The notes under the pieces: model-generated | The model's input: the letters and a program-made list of their open reading frames with translations, nothing else | What the model was told of the DNA's origin: nothing | The model's database searches: none | Source: Akkermansiaceae bacterium | Lineage (GTDB): Bacteria > Verrucomicrobiota > Verrucomicrobiia > Verrucomicrobiales > DEV007 | NCBI GenBank assembly: GCA_024233005.1 | Contig: JACKQE010000007.1 | Location: 186,001-250,000, forward strand | Reading direction: 5' to 3' | Length of the DNA stretch: 64,000 bases | Translations under genes and position numbers: made by a program | Shown here: positions 27,229-36,760 of the stretch, in pieces | Layout: each line of letters starts with the position of its first letter | How positions within the stretch are numbered: the stretch's first letter is position 1

Positions 27229-28107
27229 ATGAAGCCCCTGCCTTTGCTCCTCACCATCTTGGTAACCGGCCTCACCGGGATCCTGTCCGCCGCCGAGCGC
27301 ATTCCTCTCTGGCCTGGCAAGGCTCCGCTAGGAAACGGTGCGGTGGAGGATTGTGCCCTGGAACTGCAGGTGTTTCTCCCTCCCGCGGACCAAGCCAACG
27401 GTGCCGCCATCGTGCTCTGTCCCGGAGGCGGCTACATTCGCCATGTCACCGACCGAGAGGGGTATCCCATTGCGGATTGGCTCACTCAGCACGGCATTGC
27501 CACGATCATCCTGGAATACCGACTGCCCGAGGGACGTCCCAGTGTTCCTTGGCTGGATGCCCAGCGCGCGATCCGCTTGACCCGGGCCCATGCCGCCGGG
27601 TGGCGAATCGATCCCCACCGCGTGGGCATTCTTGGTTTCTCCGCCGGGGGGCATGTCGCCTCCACGGCGGCCACGCACTTCGATGCCGGGAATACCGCCT
27701 CGCCTGATCCCATCGAGCGCCAGAGCAGCCGCGCGGATTTCGCCTGGTTGATCTATCCCGTCGTGACGATGGGGGACAAAACCCACGGCGGTTCCAAAGC
27801 CAAGCTGCTGGGCCCCGATCCATCGCCCGAGCTGGTCCAGTTTTACTCCAACGAAACCCGGGTCACCCGGGACACCCCTCCGGCCTTCCTGGCCCATGCG
27901 GTGGATGACAAGGCGGTGCCCATCGAAAACAGCCGTCAGTTCGTCGCTGCCATGCAGGCAAACGGGGTGGCGGTCGAATTGCTGGAACTCCCATCCGGGG
28001 GGCACGGACTGAACGGCTGCCAGGGCCCTCTCTGGGAGCAGTGGAAAGCCGCCGCTCTGGTCTGGCTCGCGGGTCGCAAATTCATCCCCTCCCATCTTTC
28101 ACCATGA
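27229..28107 (+). CDS. Exported Axe2/BD-FAE-like alpha/beta-hydrolase esterase
   Basis: The 292-residue protein has a signal peptide (MKPLPLLLTILVTGLTGILSA) and one alpha/beta-hydrolase domain. The oxyanion motif is LCPGGGYIRH, the nucleophile elbow LGFSAGGH (Ser138), the acid Asp in AHAVDDKAVP and the base His in PSGGHGLNG. This matches the acetyl-xylan esterase and bifunctional carbohydrate esterase group in which HGGG becomes PGGGY. I chose the ATG at 27229 over a TTG at 27220. Its stop overlaps the ATG of the following gene (ATGA). Confidence 0.85.
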   Translation: MKPLPLLLTILVTGLTGILSAAERIPLWPGKAPLGNGAVEDCALELQVFLPPADQANGAAIVLCPGGGYIRHVTDREGYPIADWLTQHGIATIILEYRLPEGRPSVPWLDAQRAIRLTRAHAAGWRIDPHRVGILGFSAGGHVASTAATHFDAGNTASPDPIERQSSRADFAWLIYPVVTMGDKTHGGSKAKLLGPDPSPELVQFYSNETRVTRDTPPAFLAHAVDDKAVPIENSRQFVAAMQANGVAVELLELPSGGHGLNGCQGPLWEQWKAAALVWLAGRKFIPSHLSP

Positions 28108-31100
28108 GAACGTCCATAGTCCAGATCCTGGGGGTTCTCTGGGCACTCTCGGTGGGCTCGGGAAGTGCCGCCACCCTGCAAGTGCCGGCCGGGTATGCCT
28201 CCATCCAGTCCGCCATCAATGCGGCGGGGAAAGGCGACACGATCCTGGTGGCTCCGGGAACCTACCGGGAGCGACTCCTCCTCAAAGAGGGCATCACCCT
28301 CCGCAGTGAAGGCGATGATACCGTGGGGACGATCGGACTGAAACGTGCCGAGCTCACCATTCTTGATTTTGCCGCTGGCAGCGGTGCCGGTGTGGCCATG
28401 GCGGCGGGAGCCACTCTTGACGGGTTCACCATCACCGGGGTGGGACGGTTTGACGAGGCGCTGTGGCAGCACCACTTCGACACCCAGGGCAACGAACAGT
28501 CCCACGAACCGATCGGAGAGGTGGGAACTCCCGGAATTATGGTGACGGGGGAAGCCACGGTCCGGAATAACATTGTTCACCACATTGGATACACCGGCAT
28601 CGCCATCACCGGTGGTTCGCCCCGCATCGTGAACAATGTTTGCCACCACACCATGGGCGGGGGCATCGGCTCCATGAAGGGCTCCACGGCGCAGATTGAA
28701 GGCAACACCTGCTACGGGAATTTTTATGCGGGCATCGGGTGCGATGCCTCAAGCCCTGTCATCAAGAACAACCGCTGCCACGGCAACATCCGGGCCGGCA
28801 TCGGGATCAGTGAGGGCTCATCGCCCACGGTGACCGGCAACCAGTGTTACCAGAATCGACGCGCGGGCATTGGGATACGCACCGGAAGAGAGACCCGGCC
28901 GCTCGTGGAGGGGAATGACTGCACCGACAATGACATGGCCGGGATCGGGGTGGAGGAAGGGGCCCGGCCGGTCCTCAAAAAGAACCGGCTCGCCGGAAAC
29001 CATCTCGTCGCGATCGGCGTGATCGGGGGATCGGACGCGGTGATCGAGGACAACGAGCTCAGCCGGGAAGGCGGTCTGCCGCCCTTGATCGCCGTGTTGG
29101 AGGAATCGCGCGCCGTGATCACTGGCAACACCTTGCGGGGTGGCGGAGTGGTCGGCATTCTGGTCAAAGGCAGCGCCGAAGTCCGGAACAACCGCTTCCT
29201 CGCCCCGACGGCAAAGAATCCGATCCTCTCTTTCAAGGGGGCCTCCCTCAAGGAATCCGGGAACGCTACCCTGACCGACGTGGTCTTCAAGGCCGCGGTC
29301 GATGGTTCGGAACAGCGGTATGTGGAACTGATGCCCCTGGGGATCGATGCCAAACGACCGCTGGATGTGGTCATGGCTTTCCATGGGCACGGCTCGGACC
29401 GCTGGCAGTTCATCAATGACCCCCGGGGCGAATGCAGAGGCGTCCGGGACGTCGCGGCGAAGCATGGCCTGCTGGTCGTATCACCCGACTACCGGGCCAA
29501 GACCTCGTGGATGGGACCGGATGCGGAGGCTGACGTGGTGCAGATCATCGCGGAACTGAAAGAACGGCACCGCATCGGCCGGGTGTTTCTCGCCGGTGGC
29601 TCGATGGGCGGGACCGCGGTGCTGACCTTCGCGGTGCTGCATCCCGAACTCATCGCCGGGGTCTGCAGCCTGAACGGCACGGCCAATCTGGTGGAGTATG
29701 AGAATTTTCAGGACGCCCGGACGGTCTCATTCGGGGGATCCAAGGCCGCGGTGCCGGAGGAATACCGGAAGCGCAGCGCGGAATTCTTTCCCGAAAAACT
29801 GACGATGCCCCTCGCCTGCACCACCGGGGGAAAGGATGCCTCGGTGCCGCCGGACAGCGTCCTCCGGCTGGTGGAGACGCTCACGCGGATGAAACGCAGG
29901 GTGCTGGGCATTCATCGCGAAGCCGGCGGCCATGCGACGTCCTACGAGGACACCTGCTCGGCGATGGAGTTCATCCTGCGGGAGGGAGGGGAAGCCAGCG
30001 GACTCTCCGAGGAGGTGGTCGGGCTGGAACAACGGCTCGCCGGAATCAGGACCAGCGCTTCCGATCTCCTGGCCGATGCCAAAGTGTTCCCCAAAGGGGC
30101 GGCCTGGGCTCTCCGGTACGAGTCTTCACTCGGACCCAACGAATTGGCCATCATCCGGAAAGCGCTGGAGCGTGGCGCGGAACGTGCCGAAGCGCTAGCC
30201 GCCAACACCGCATCCTGGGGGGCGAAAAAAGGAAAACTGGTGCGCGGCTATGTTTCCGCGGTGGACGGATCGATCCAGCCCTACGGGGTCATCATTCCTG
30301 AGGCTTATGATGGGAGTAAACCGGTGCGTCTCGATGTCGTGCTCCACGGCAGTTCCAAACCGGTGGGACTCAGCGAGCTGAAATTCATGGCCCGTTTTGA
30401 CGAAGGCGACGCCGCGAAGCCCGGTCCGGCCGCCGATTTCATCGAACTGCATCCGCTGGGCCGGGTGGAGAACTGTTACCGTTGGGCGGGGGAGACGGAT
30501 GTGTTTGAAGCCATCGAAGCCGTGTGCCGGAACTACCGGATCGACCGCGACCGCATCGTGCTGCGCGGCATGTCGATGGGGGCTTCAGGCACCTGGCATC
30601 TGGGATTGAAGCATCCGGACCGCTTTGTCGCGATCGGTCCTTATTGCGGCTATGTGGACACGCACCGCTTTTCGGAAACCCCGATTCCGGGCTTCATCAA
30701 AGTCGGCCCGCTCCCGCCTCATCAGGAGCTGGGGCTGCACATGCTGGACTCGGTGGATTATGCCGCGAATGCCGGCGTCGTTCCGGCGATCGGGGCGATC
30801 GGCGACAAGGACACCTTTTTCCAAGCCCACGTCATCATGGGCGAAGCGTTTGCCCGGGAAGGCATTCCCTTTGTGAATCTCATCTCTCCGGGCACCGGTC
30901 ACGTCATCGATCCGGTGACCCACGCGGAGCAGATGCGCCGCATCGGGGAGCACGCGGAAAAAGGCCTCGATCATGATCCCCGGGCACTCCGCTTCGTCAC
31001 CTGGACTCTCAAGTACAACCGCTGTCATTGGCTGGAGTTGCTCGCGCTGGCGGCACATTATGAACGCGCCGAATTCCGCGCCAGGGTGGCCGACGATGGC

Positions 31101-31877
31101 AGCCTCGACATCGCCGAAGCCCGGAACATCACCCGTTTTGCCATCCACCGGCCGGTGACCGGGATCCGGATCAACGGTGTCGGGATCGATGTGCCGTCCC
31201 CTTCGCCGGGGGAGGCCTTGGTCTTTAGCCAATCCGGAGGGGGCTGGCATTGCGACGGCCCTCGGAGCCGGGTGACGCTTTCCGGCAAACGCCCGGGTCT
31301 GCAGGGCCCGATCGACGACGCCTTCGCCACGCCCTTCCTGTGCGTCCGCGGCACCGGCCAGCCGTGGCATGCGGAGGTCCATGACTGGGCCGCCGCCGGT
31401 CTGCGGCGTTTTGAGTACGAATGGCACCGCTTCTTGCGCGGGGATCTGCCGGTCAAAAATGACACCGAGGTCACCGAAGCGGACCTGCGGGACAAGCACC
31501 TCATTCTGTTCGGCGATCCCGGAAGCAATCCCTGGATTGCCAAAGCGCTGCCGCATTTGCCGGTGACCTGGACCCACGACGAAGTGAGTGTCGGCGGAGC
31601 CTCCGCTTCCGCCTCGAATCACTCTCCGGTCCTGATCGCTCCGAGTCCCTTCGCCGGTGACCGGTATGTGGTCCTCAACAGTGGCCACACTTTTCATGAG
31701 AAAGAGTTTGCCGCCTTCAATTACCTGCTGTTTCCCCGACTCGGAGACTGGGCCTTGATGAAGGTTCTGCCGGGGGGCCGGACGTGGCAACCCGCCGCGA
31801 CGGATTTTCCGGAGGAGACCGTCCGCGCCGGATACTTTGATGAAGACTGGCGGGAAGCCAGTGTCCCGAAACCTTGA
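28104..31877 (+). CDS. Exported fusion: right-handed beta-helix plus two alpha/beta-hydrolase domains
   Basis: The 1257-residue protein starts with a signal peptide (MRTSIVQILGVLWALSVGSGSAA). Residues about 25-390 are a NosD/pectate-lyase-like parallel beta-helix with regular rungs such as IVNNVCHHTMGGGIG, IEGNTCYGNFYAGIG and IKNNRCHGNIRAGIG. Next comes an alpha/beta hydrolase with elbow GGSMGG (Ser500), acid in GGKDASVP and base in EAGGHATS. A second hydrolase has GMSMGAS (Ser824), GDKDTFF and GTGHVIDP, followed by a C-terminal beta-rich region. Beta-helices bind or cleave polysaccharide, so this could be an esterase anchored along a glycan chain. I know no characterised enzyme with this exact order. 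It is translationally coupled to the previous gene. Confidence 0.8.
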   Translation: MRTSIVQILGVLWALSVGSGSAATLQVPAGYASIQSAINAAGKGDTILVAPGTYRERLLLKEGITLRSEGDDTVGTIGLKRAELTILDFAAGSGAGVAMAAGATLDGFTITGVGRFDEALWQHHFDTQGNEQSHEPIGEVGTPGIMVTGEATVRNNIVHHIGYTGIAITGGSPRIVNNVCHHTMGGGIGSMKGSTAQIEGNTCYGNFYAGIGCDASSPVIKNNRCHGNIRAGIGISEGSSPTVTGNQCYQNRRAGIGIRTGRETRPLVEGNDCTDNDMAGIGVEEGARPVLKKNRLAGNHLVAIGVIGGSDAVIEDNELSREGGLPPLIAVLEESRAVITGNTLRGGGVVGILVKGSAEVRNNRFLAPTAKNPILSFKGASLKESGNATLTDVVFKAAVDGSEQRYVELMPLGIDAKRPLDVVMAFHGHGSDRWQFINDPRGECRGVRDVAAKHGLLVVSPDYRAKTSWMGPDAEADVVQIIAELKERHRIGRVFLAGGSMGGTAVLTFAVLHPELIAGVCSLNGTANLVEYENFQDARTVSFGGSKAAVPEEYRKRSAEFFPEKLTMPLACTTGGKDASVPPDSVLRLVETLTRMKRRVLGIHREAGGHATSYEDTCSAMEFILREGGEASGLSEEVVGLEQRLAGIRTSASDLLADAKVFPKGAAWALRYESSLGPNELAIIRKALERGAERAEALAANTASWGAKKGKLVRGYVSAVDGSIQPYGVIIPEAYDGSKPVRLDVVLHGSSKPVGLSELKFMARFDEGDAAKPGPAADFIELHPLGRVENCYRWAGETDVFEAIEAVCRNYRIDRDRIVLRGMSMGASGTWHLGLKHPDRFVAIGPYCGYVDTHRFSETPIPGFIKVGPLPPHQELGLHMLDSVDYAANAGVVPAIGAIGDKDTFFQAHVIMGEAFAREGIPFVNLISPGTGHVIDPVTHAEQMRRIGEHAEKGLDHDPRALRFVTWTLKYNRCHWLELLALAAHYERAEFRARVADDGSLDIAEARNITRFAIHRPVTGIRINGVGIDVPSPSPGEALVFSQSGGGWHCDGPRSRVTLSGKRPGLQGPIDDAFATPFLCVRGTGQPWHAEVHDWAAAGLRRFEYEWHRFLRGDLPVKNDTEVTEADLRDKHLILFGDPGSNPWIAKALPHLPVTWTHDEVSVGGASASASNHSPVLIAPSPFAGDRYVVLNSGHTFHEKEFAAFNYLLFPRLGDWALMKVLPGGRTWQPAATDFPEETVRAGYFDEDWREASVPKP

Positions 31878-31890
31878 TCCCTCTCCATCC

Positions 31891-33390
31891 ATGCCCAAAA
31901 TCCTCATCGCCGAATGCAAGCAGGAAGTCTCCACCTTCAATCCCCACCTCAGTGGGTATGACGACTTCGGAATCCGGCGCGGCGAGGAGCTGCTCGGCTA
32001 CCACCGCACGGTCCGCAATGAGATCGGCGGGGCTCTGAGCGTGTTTGATGCGGACGGGGAGGTGGAGGTGGTGCCGGCCTACAGCGCCTTCTTCATCACG
32101 TCGGGAGGCACGCTGGCCCGGCCGGATTGGGAGCGCATCGCGTCCGAGTTTCTCGACGGAATCCGTACCGCTCCGCCGGTGGACGGAGTCTATTTCTGCA
32201 TGCACGGCGCCATGGCCAGTGAGGAGGAACTGGATCCCGAGGGCTGGCTGCTGGAGGAGACGAGGAAGATTCTCGGGAGGGACATTCCCATCGTGGTCTC
32301 GCTCGATCTGCACGGCATTCTCACCGACCGCATGGTGGAACAGAGTGATGCCATCGTGGCCTATCACACCTATCCGCATGTCGATTTTTTCGAAACCGGA
32401 CAACGGTCCGCGCGGCTGTTGCTGCGGATCCTCTCGGGAGAGGTCCGGCCGGTCACCGCCAAAGTGGCCATCCCGGCGCTGGTGCGAGGGGATGAACTGA
32501 TCACGGCGACCGGCTTGTTTGGCCAGAGCATCCGCATTGCCCAGGAGATTGAGCAATCCCCGAAGGGACTCTCTGCCGGGATCTTCATTGGCAATCCCTT
32601 CACCGATGTGCCCGCGCTGCAAACCTACAGCTTTGTCGTGACCGACAGCGACCCTCTGCTGGCGGAACGCGGAGCCCTGCGCCTTGCGGAGAGTTTCTGG
32701 GCCAACCATGAGGCGATGCGGGTGCCTTTGGTGAGCCTTGAAGAAATGGTCCGGATCGCACTGGACTCCACCGGGGGCACGCTCGGTCTGGTCGATGCGG
32801 CGGATGCGACCAGCTCCGGTGCCTCCGGGGACAGCAATGCCCTGCTGAAAGCTCTCCTTGGGGCCGGATACTCCGGACGCACCCTGGTGCCCATCGTCGA
32901 CGCCGCTGCGGTGCGGCAGGCTTTCGCGGCGGGCATTGGAGGGGGCATCGCAACGACCATCGGGGGCACTCTGGACCCGCACCGTTTCACCCCGCTTCCG
33001 GTCACCGCCACGGTGCGGCTTCTCGCCGACGGCCGGTTCCGGAGTGAGTCTTTCGGGGAAGAATGGCTTGCCGGACCGACCGCGGTGTTGGAAGTGGAGA
33101 ATTTCACCATCGTCGCCGGAAGCCGCGCGGTGAACCTCTACGATCGCAGCTTTTTTCTCGCCCATGGACAGAATCCCGCGAATTTCGACGCCGTCGTGAT
33201 AAAATCCCCGCACTGTCAGCCCCACATGTACGCGGCGTGGTGCCGACGGATGGTCCATGTCGATGCCCCGGGATCTTCGAGTGCGAATCTCTCCTATCTC
33301 GGGCACACCCGTTGCCCCCGTCCCATCTTTCCGCTGGATGCGGAGGTTTCCTTCAAGCCCAGAGCCCGGCATTTCCCCCATCACCCATGA
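31891..33390 (+). CDS. M81-family metallopeptidase, MlrC (microcystinase C)-like
   Basis: A 499-residue cytoplasmic protein with the M81 signature: N-terminal ECKQEVSTFNP, FCMHGAM with the family His, VVSLDLHGIL and AYHTYPHVDFFETG, which contain zinc ligands, and the long C-terminal domain ending near VHVDAPGSSSANL. MlrC cleaves linear peptides in microcystin degradation, but most homologues sit in unrelated catabolic clusters and their natural substrate is not known. Here it lies between esterases and an enolase-superfamily enzyme, so a small amide may be its target. I chose the ATG at 31891 over one at 31837. The next gene overlaps by ATGA. Confidence 0.87.
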   Translation: MPKILIAECKQEVSTFNPHLSGYDDFGIRRGEELLGYHRTVRNEIGGALSVFDADGEVEVVPAYSAFFITSGGTLARPDWERIASEFLDGIRTAPPVDGVYFCMHGAMASEEELDPEGWLLEETRKILGRDIPIVVSLDLHGILTDRMVEQSDAIVAYHTYPHVDFFETGQRSARLLLRILSGEVRPVTAKVAIPALVRGDELITATGLFGQSIRIAQEIEQSPKGLSAGIFIGNPFTDVPALQTYSFVVTDSDPLLAERGALRLAESFWANHEAMRVPLVSLEEMVRIALDSTGGTLGLVDAADATSSGASGDSNALLKALLGAGYSGRTLVPIVDAAAVRQAFAAGIGGGIATTIGGTLDPHRFTPLPVTATVRLLADGRFRSESFGEEWLAGPTAVLEVENFTIVAGSRAVNLYDRSFFLAHGQNPANFDAVVIKSPHCQPHMYAAWCRRMVHVDAPGSSSANLSYLGHTRCPRPIFPLDAEVSFKPRARHFPHHP

Positions 33391-34523
33391 AAATTCGAGA
33401 AATCCGTTGTGCCGGTTTGCGCGGCGCCACCCCTGAAGGGGGATGGAGCAACGAGCTCCGCCCCGAGGACTGCGTTCATACCCTCATCGCCGTTCACACC
33501 GACGAAGGCGAGATTGGTCTCGGCAGTGTCTTCACCAATGATGCGCTGGTCCGGGCTTCATTGGCGGTGTTGGAACCGCTCTACCGGGGGGAGAATGCGC
33601 TGGAGCCGGAACGCGTCAGTGAAAAACTCCACCAGCACCAGTTCTGGCTCGGACGCGGGGGCGCCATCACCCACGCCATCAGCGGGATCGACATTGCCTT
33701 GTGGGATCTGCTGGGCAAGGCCACCGGACAACCGGTGGGCAGGCTGCTGGGAGGTCGCTACCGGGAGCGGGTGCAGCCATATGCCTCGCTCTTGATGGAT
33801 GAACCGTCCAAGCTGAAAGATCATCTCCTCGCGGTGAAATCCGAAGGGTTCCGCGCTTTCAAAATCGGCTGGGGTCCGTTCGGTCGGCGCGATGCGGCCA
33901 CGGACGAAGCGATCGTGAAAGCGGCGCGGGAAGCGGTCGGGGCAGAGTCGCGCCTGATGGTTGACGCCGGCGGCAGTGACGCCTTCTGGCCCAACGGCTA
34001 CAAGTGGGCGTTGAACACCGCCAGGATGCTCGCCGACTACGAGGTGCACTGGTTTGAGGAAGCGCTCCCGCCCGACTCGCTCGAAGATTTCGTCAAGCTG
34101 CGGGAGCATTCCCCGGTGCCCATTTCAGGGGGCGAAGTGCTGACCCGTCGCCAGGCGTTCCAGCCCTTTCTCGAGGCGCGGGCCTTCGACATCATTCAGC
34201 CCGATGTGACCAAGGTCGGAGGCATCAGTGAAGAGCGCCGCATTGCCTGGATGGCGCAGGAACACGGGGTGCGGTTCATCCCGCACGGATGGAACACGGC
34301 TGTGGGACTGGCCGCGGACCTCCACCTCGCGTCCGCCTTCCCGGGCACCGATCTGGTGGAATACCTCACGGGTTCACCCTTCATCGATGAGATCACCGCT
34401 GGCGGGTGGACGCTGGATGCCGATGGAATGCTGCCCATTCCAACCAAGCCGGGACTTGGCCTGGAGCTCGATCCCGCAGCCGTGCGGAAATACACCAATG
34501 GGGAAGACCTGTTTTCCCTCTGA
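33387..34523 (+). CDS. Mandelate racemase/enolase-superfamily protein (dehydratase-like)
   Basis: Last gene of the tightly packed cluster, 378 residues, cytoplasmic. The capping domain ends near SGIDIALWDLLGKATGQPVGRLLGG, a strong family signature. Barrel residues follow: Lys in FKIGWG, metal ligands Asp in MVDAGGSDAF, Glu in FEEALPPD and Glu in ISGGEVLTRR, then FDIIQPDVTKVGG and His in IPHGWN. The His and single Lys suggest a mandelate-racemase-type acid-base pair, as in sugar-acid dehydratases, unlike the enzyme at 8313-9719. It could dehydrate an aldonic acid delivered by the MFS transporter and lactonase. Its start is coupled to the M81 gene. Confidence 0.86.
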   Translation: MKIREIRCAGLRGATPEGGWSNELRPEDCVHTLIAVHTDEGEIGLGSVFTNDALVRASLAVLEPLYRGENALEPERVSEKLHQHQFWLGRGGAITHAISGIDIALWDLLGKATGQPVGRLLGGRYRERVQPYASLLMDEPSKLKDHLLAVKSEGFRAFKIGWGPFGRRDAATDEAIVKAAREAVGAESRLMVDAGGSDAFWPNGYKWALNTARMLADYEVHWFEEALPPDSLEDFVKLREHSPVPISGGEVLTRRQAFQPFLEARAFDIIQPDVTKVGGISEERRIAWMAQEHGVRFIPHGWNTAVGLAADLHLASAFPGTDLVEYLTGSPFIDEITAGGWTLDADGMLPIPTKPGLGLELDPAAVRKYTNGEDLFSL

Positions 34524-34612
34524 TCGGGGCATTACCGGATCCGTGGGGATGCCGGTTGCGATTCTGCCCGAAGCGGGGTTCCACAGTCCGGGCGGATCCC
34601 CTCCAATCTGGA

Positions 34613-35881
34613 TTACTTGCCCTTGATGGATATGAGGTGGGTGTCTGTCCGGATGAAAAGCCGGCCCAGTGCCACTGCCGGTGTGCCGTGGATGCCCGCA
34701 TCCAGTTTGCTGCTGCCGAGCAGTTCGAATTTCGGGCCTGCCTTGACTGCCACCAGCACTCCATCCCGGGAACCGCAGAAGATCTTCCCATCGGCGATGA
34801 CCGGAGAGCTGAAGAAGGTGCCTTCTCCGGCGCGCTCCTGATACACTTCTTTGCCGGATTCGGCATCGAGTGCGGTGAGCACGCCGCCGTCACCCCAGAG
34901 GTAGAGGAGGCCGTCTCCGGCAATGGGGGTGGGGACATAGGGCATCGCTTTTTTCGGCAGTTCGTAAAGCGGGGTGGGGGGGGCATCCGCATTGATCCGA
35001 AGCACCGCGAATTCCTTTCCGCCTCCGCCCGATCCGAGCGTCAGGGCGAGCGTGCCGCCCTCAATCACGATCGGGGATCCGACGGAGCGTTGCCCGAACC
35101 CGGGATTGTATTGCCAGAGCGATTTTCCGGTCTGGGGATCCAACCCTTCCACGCCATGAGTGGTGTTCACGACCACCAGGATCTCCTTGCCGGCCTCCGC
35201 GCCTTTGGGAAGAACCAGCACCGGGGTGCTGTAAGCGCTCTTTTGTTTGTCGCTGGCGGGAGGATTGGCTCGCTCGTGTTTCCAAATTTCTTCCCCGGTT
35301 TCCTTGTTCAGTCCATGAATGGCGCTGGTTCCCAGATCCTTGTGTTCGGATTGGACCACCAGGACCTGCCCCACCAGAATGGGTGAGGAAGCCACTCCGT
35401 GGTCGGAGGAAAGGTTGGGCCAGTCCTTGGTCCAGCGGACTTTTCCCTGATGGTCCAGAGCGACCGCGATGTTTTTGTCACCCGATCCCCAGACCAGGTA
35501 GATCCCCTGGGCATCGACCACTGGGGTGGCGGAGGCGAAGCTATTGAACTTGTGTTGGTGATGGACCGTGAATTTGTCGACCCACTCCCAGACTTTTTCT
35601 CCAGTCTCGGCATTCAGACAGTGGAGGCGCCGCGAATCCGGGGCATTGGCATCGGCACTGGTGACGAAAATGTGTTTTTCCCAAAGCACCGGCGAGGAGA
35701 CCCCCGACCCACCGAGATCAACGATCCATTCATAATCAGCCATGGTCACCTGAGGGGGCAGACCTTTGGCATCGCCCAATCCCGTGCCATTGGGGCCACG
35801 GAAGCGGGCCCACTCCTGGGCGGAAGCTGTGGAGATCAGGGCGAACGAAAACAAGGCGGCGGCGGTGCAACGGGAACTCAT
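34613..35881 (-). CDS. Exported PQQ-type beta-propeller protein (BamB-like repeats)
   Basis: The 422-residue protein has a signal peptide (MSSRCTAAALFSFALISTASA) followed by QEWARFRGPNGTG, a start common in PVC outer-membrane PQQ-like proteins. Blades show the PQQ repeat phrase with Asp/Thr-Gly-x-x-x-Trp, as in LNAETGEKVWEW, LNKETGEEIWKH, LDPQTGKSLWQY and LDAESGKEVYQE. No quinoprotein dehydrogenase active site is visible, so it is more likely a binding or scaffold protein than an enzyme. I chose the ATG at 35881; the open frame to 36082 lacks a better start. It converges with the 13-gene cluster, leaving 89 bp with no clear terminator. Confidence 0.8.
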   Translation of the reverse strand: MSSRCTAAALFSFALISTASAQEWARFRGPNGTGLGDAKGLPPQVTMADYEWIVDLGGSGVSSPVLWEKHIFVTSADANAPDSRRLHCLNAETGEKVWEWVDKFTVHHQHKFNSFASATPVVDAQGIYLVWGSGDKNIAVALDHQGKVRWTKDWPNLSSDHGVASSPILVGQVLVVQSEHKDLGTSAIHGLNKETGEEIWKHERANPPASDKQKSAYSTPVLVLPKGAEAGKEILVVVNTTHGVEGLDPQTGKSLWQYNPGFGQRSVGSPIVIEGGTLALTLGSGGGGKEFAVLRINADAPPTPLYELPKKAMPYVPTPIAGDGLLYLWGDGGVLTALDAESGKEVYQERAGEGTFFSSPVIADGKIFCGSRDGVLVAVKAGPKFELLGSSKLDAGIHGTPAVALGRLFIRTDTHLISIKGK

Positions 35882-36011
35882 GGGCTTTGGGAAGAAGGAG
35901 ATGAACCTTCGTACCAAAGACACCGATTCCTGGCGGTGCAAGCAATTGATTGCGCCAACCTTGGGATCTTTCAGAGGCTTTTCCAGGCCCTGGTGGTGAG
36001 CCTTCTGGCTG

Positions 36012-36683
36012 TCAGAGGCGTTCCTCCTCTTCGCGGACGATCTCGTCCAGAGATTTCCGCTCGTCCTCGAAGGCTTGGACATCCATCTGATTGGTGTTTT
36101 TCAGGCGCATCGAGCGGACTTTTCGGGACATCGCTTGGCCGGAGGACCGGATCCCTTTGGCATGGAATTCGACGTTGCCACCCAGGGAGGCATCGATGTT
36201 CATCCCCGCAGCGGTGGCGATAGCATCCTGATTGGCGGCGAGGAACAGGAATGCCCAGCCTTTTTGATCCTGGTAAATCTGGATCAGGTCCGCAAGGTGG
36301 CGGTGCGTGAATTCCCGAGAAGCATTTTCCTCCCCATCGGTGAAAACGGCGAAAATGACTTTTCCCGGTTGCTGGTCCGGTGGCAGGGACTGGATCCGTC
36401 GGTCGGTCTCCTTGATGGTCCGTCCGATCGCGTCGAGCAGGGCGGTCGAGCCGCGCGGGACATAGTCCGCGGCGGCCAGTGGCTCCACTTCGTGGAGGGG
36501 ACGCGCCGCAATCGGCACTTCGTAGGCGTTGTCAAACTGGACAAGCGTCAACCGGGCATCTCCGGGGACATCCAGTTGGGACTTGAGGAAGTCGTTGAAG
36601 GCGGCGACGGCGGGTTCGCGCATGGGTTCCATCGAACCGGAGCGGTCGAGGATGTAAGCAATTTCGGTGATTTCTGGATTCAT
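36012..36683 (-). CDS. von Willebrand factor A domain protein
   Basis: The 223-residue cytoplasmic protein is a single vWA domain plus a charged C-terminal tail. The metal-ion-dependent adhesion site is complete: Asp13-x-Ser15-x-Ser17 in ILDRSGSM, Thr in RGSTALLDAIG and Asp in AVFTDGEENAS. The tail (RSMRLKNTNQMDVQAFEDERKSLDEIVREEEE) is likely helical. Such stand-alone vWA proteins mediate metal-dependent protein contacts; no partner can be named. It lies 76 bp from, and divergent to, the WYL regulator, so it may be its target. I chose the ATG at 36683, seven residues inside the open frame. Confidence 0.85.
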   Translation of the reverse strand: MNPEITEIAYILDRSGSMEPMREPAVAAFNDFLKSQLDVPGDARLTLVQFDNAYEVPIAARPLHEVEPLAAADYVPRGSTALLDAIGRTIKETDRRIQSLPPDQQPGKVIFAVFTDGEENASREFTHRHLADLIQIYQDQKGWAFLFLAANQDAIATAAGMNIDASLGGNVEFHAKGIRSSGQAMSRKVRSMRLKNTNQMDVQAFEDERKSLDEIVREEEERL

Positions 36684-36760
36684 AAGCTGCGGCCACGTTC
36701 GCACAGGGGGTGGGACATTCGCTGGGTGACAGCAGAAAGTTGTGAAAGTATTTTACCGGC

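Noticed and set aside
34524..34612. Convergent terminator between the 13-gene cluster and the PQQ-type propeller gene.
   Set aside because: Only a 4-bp CCCG/CGGG stem and a distant repeated GGATCC were seen; neither has a T run.
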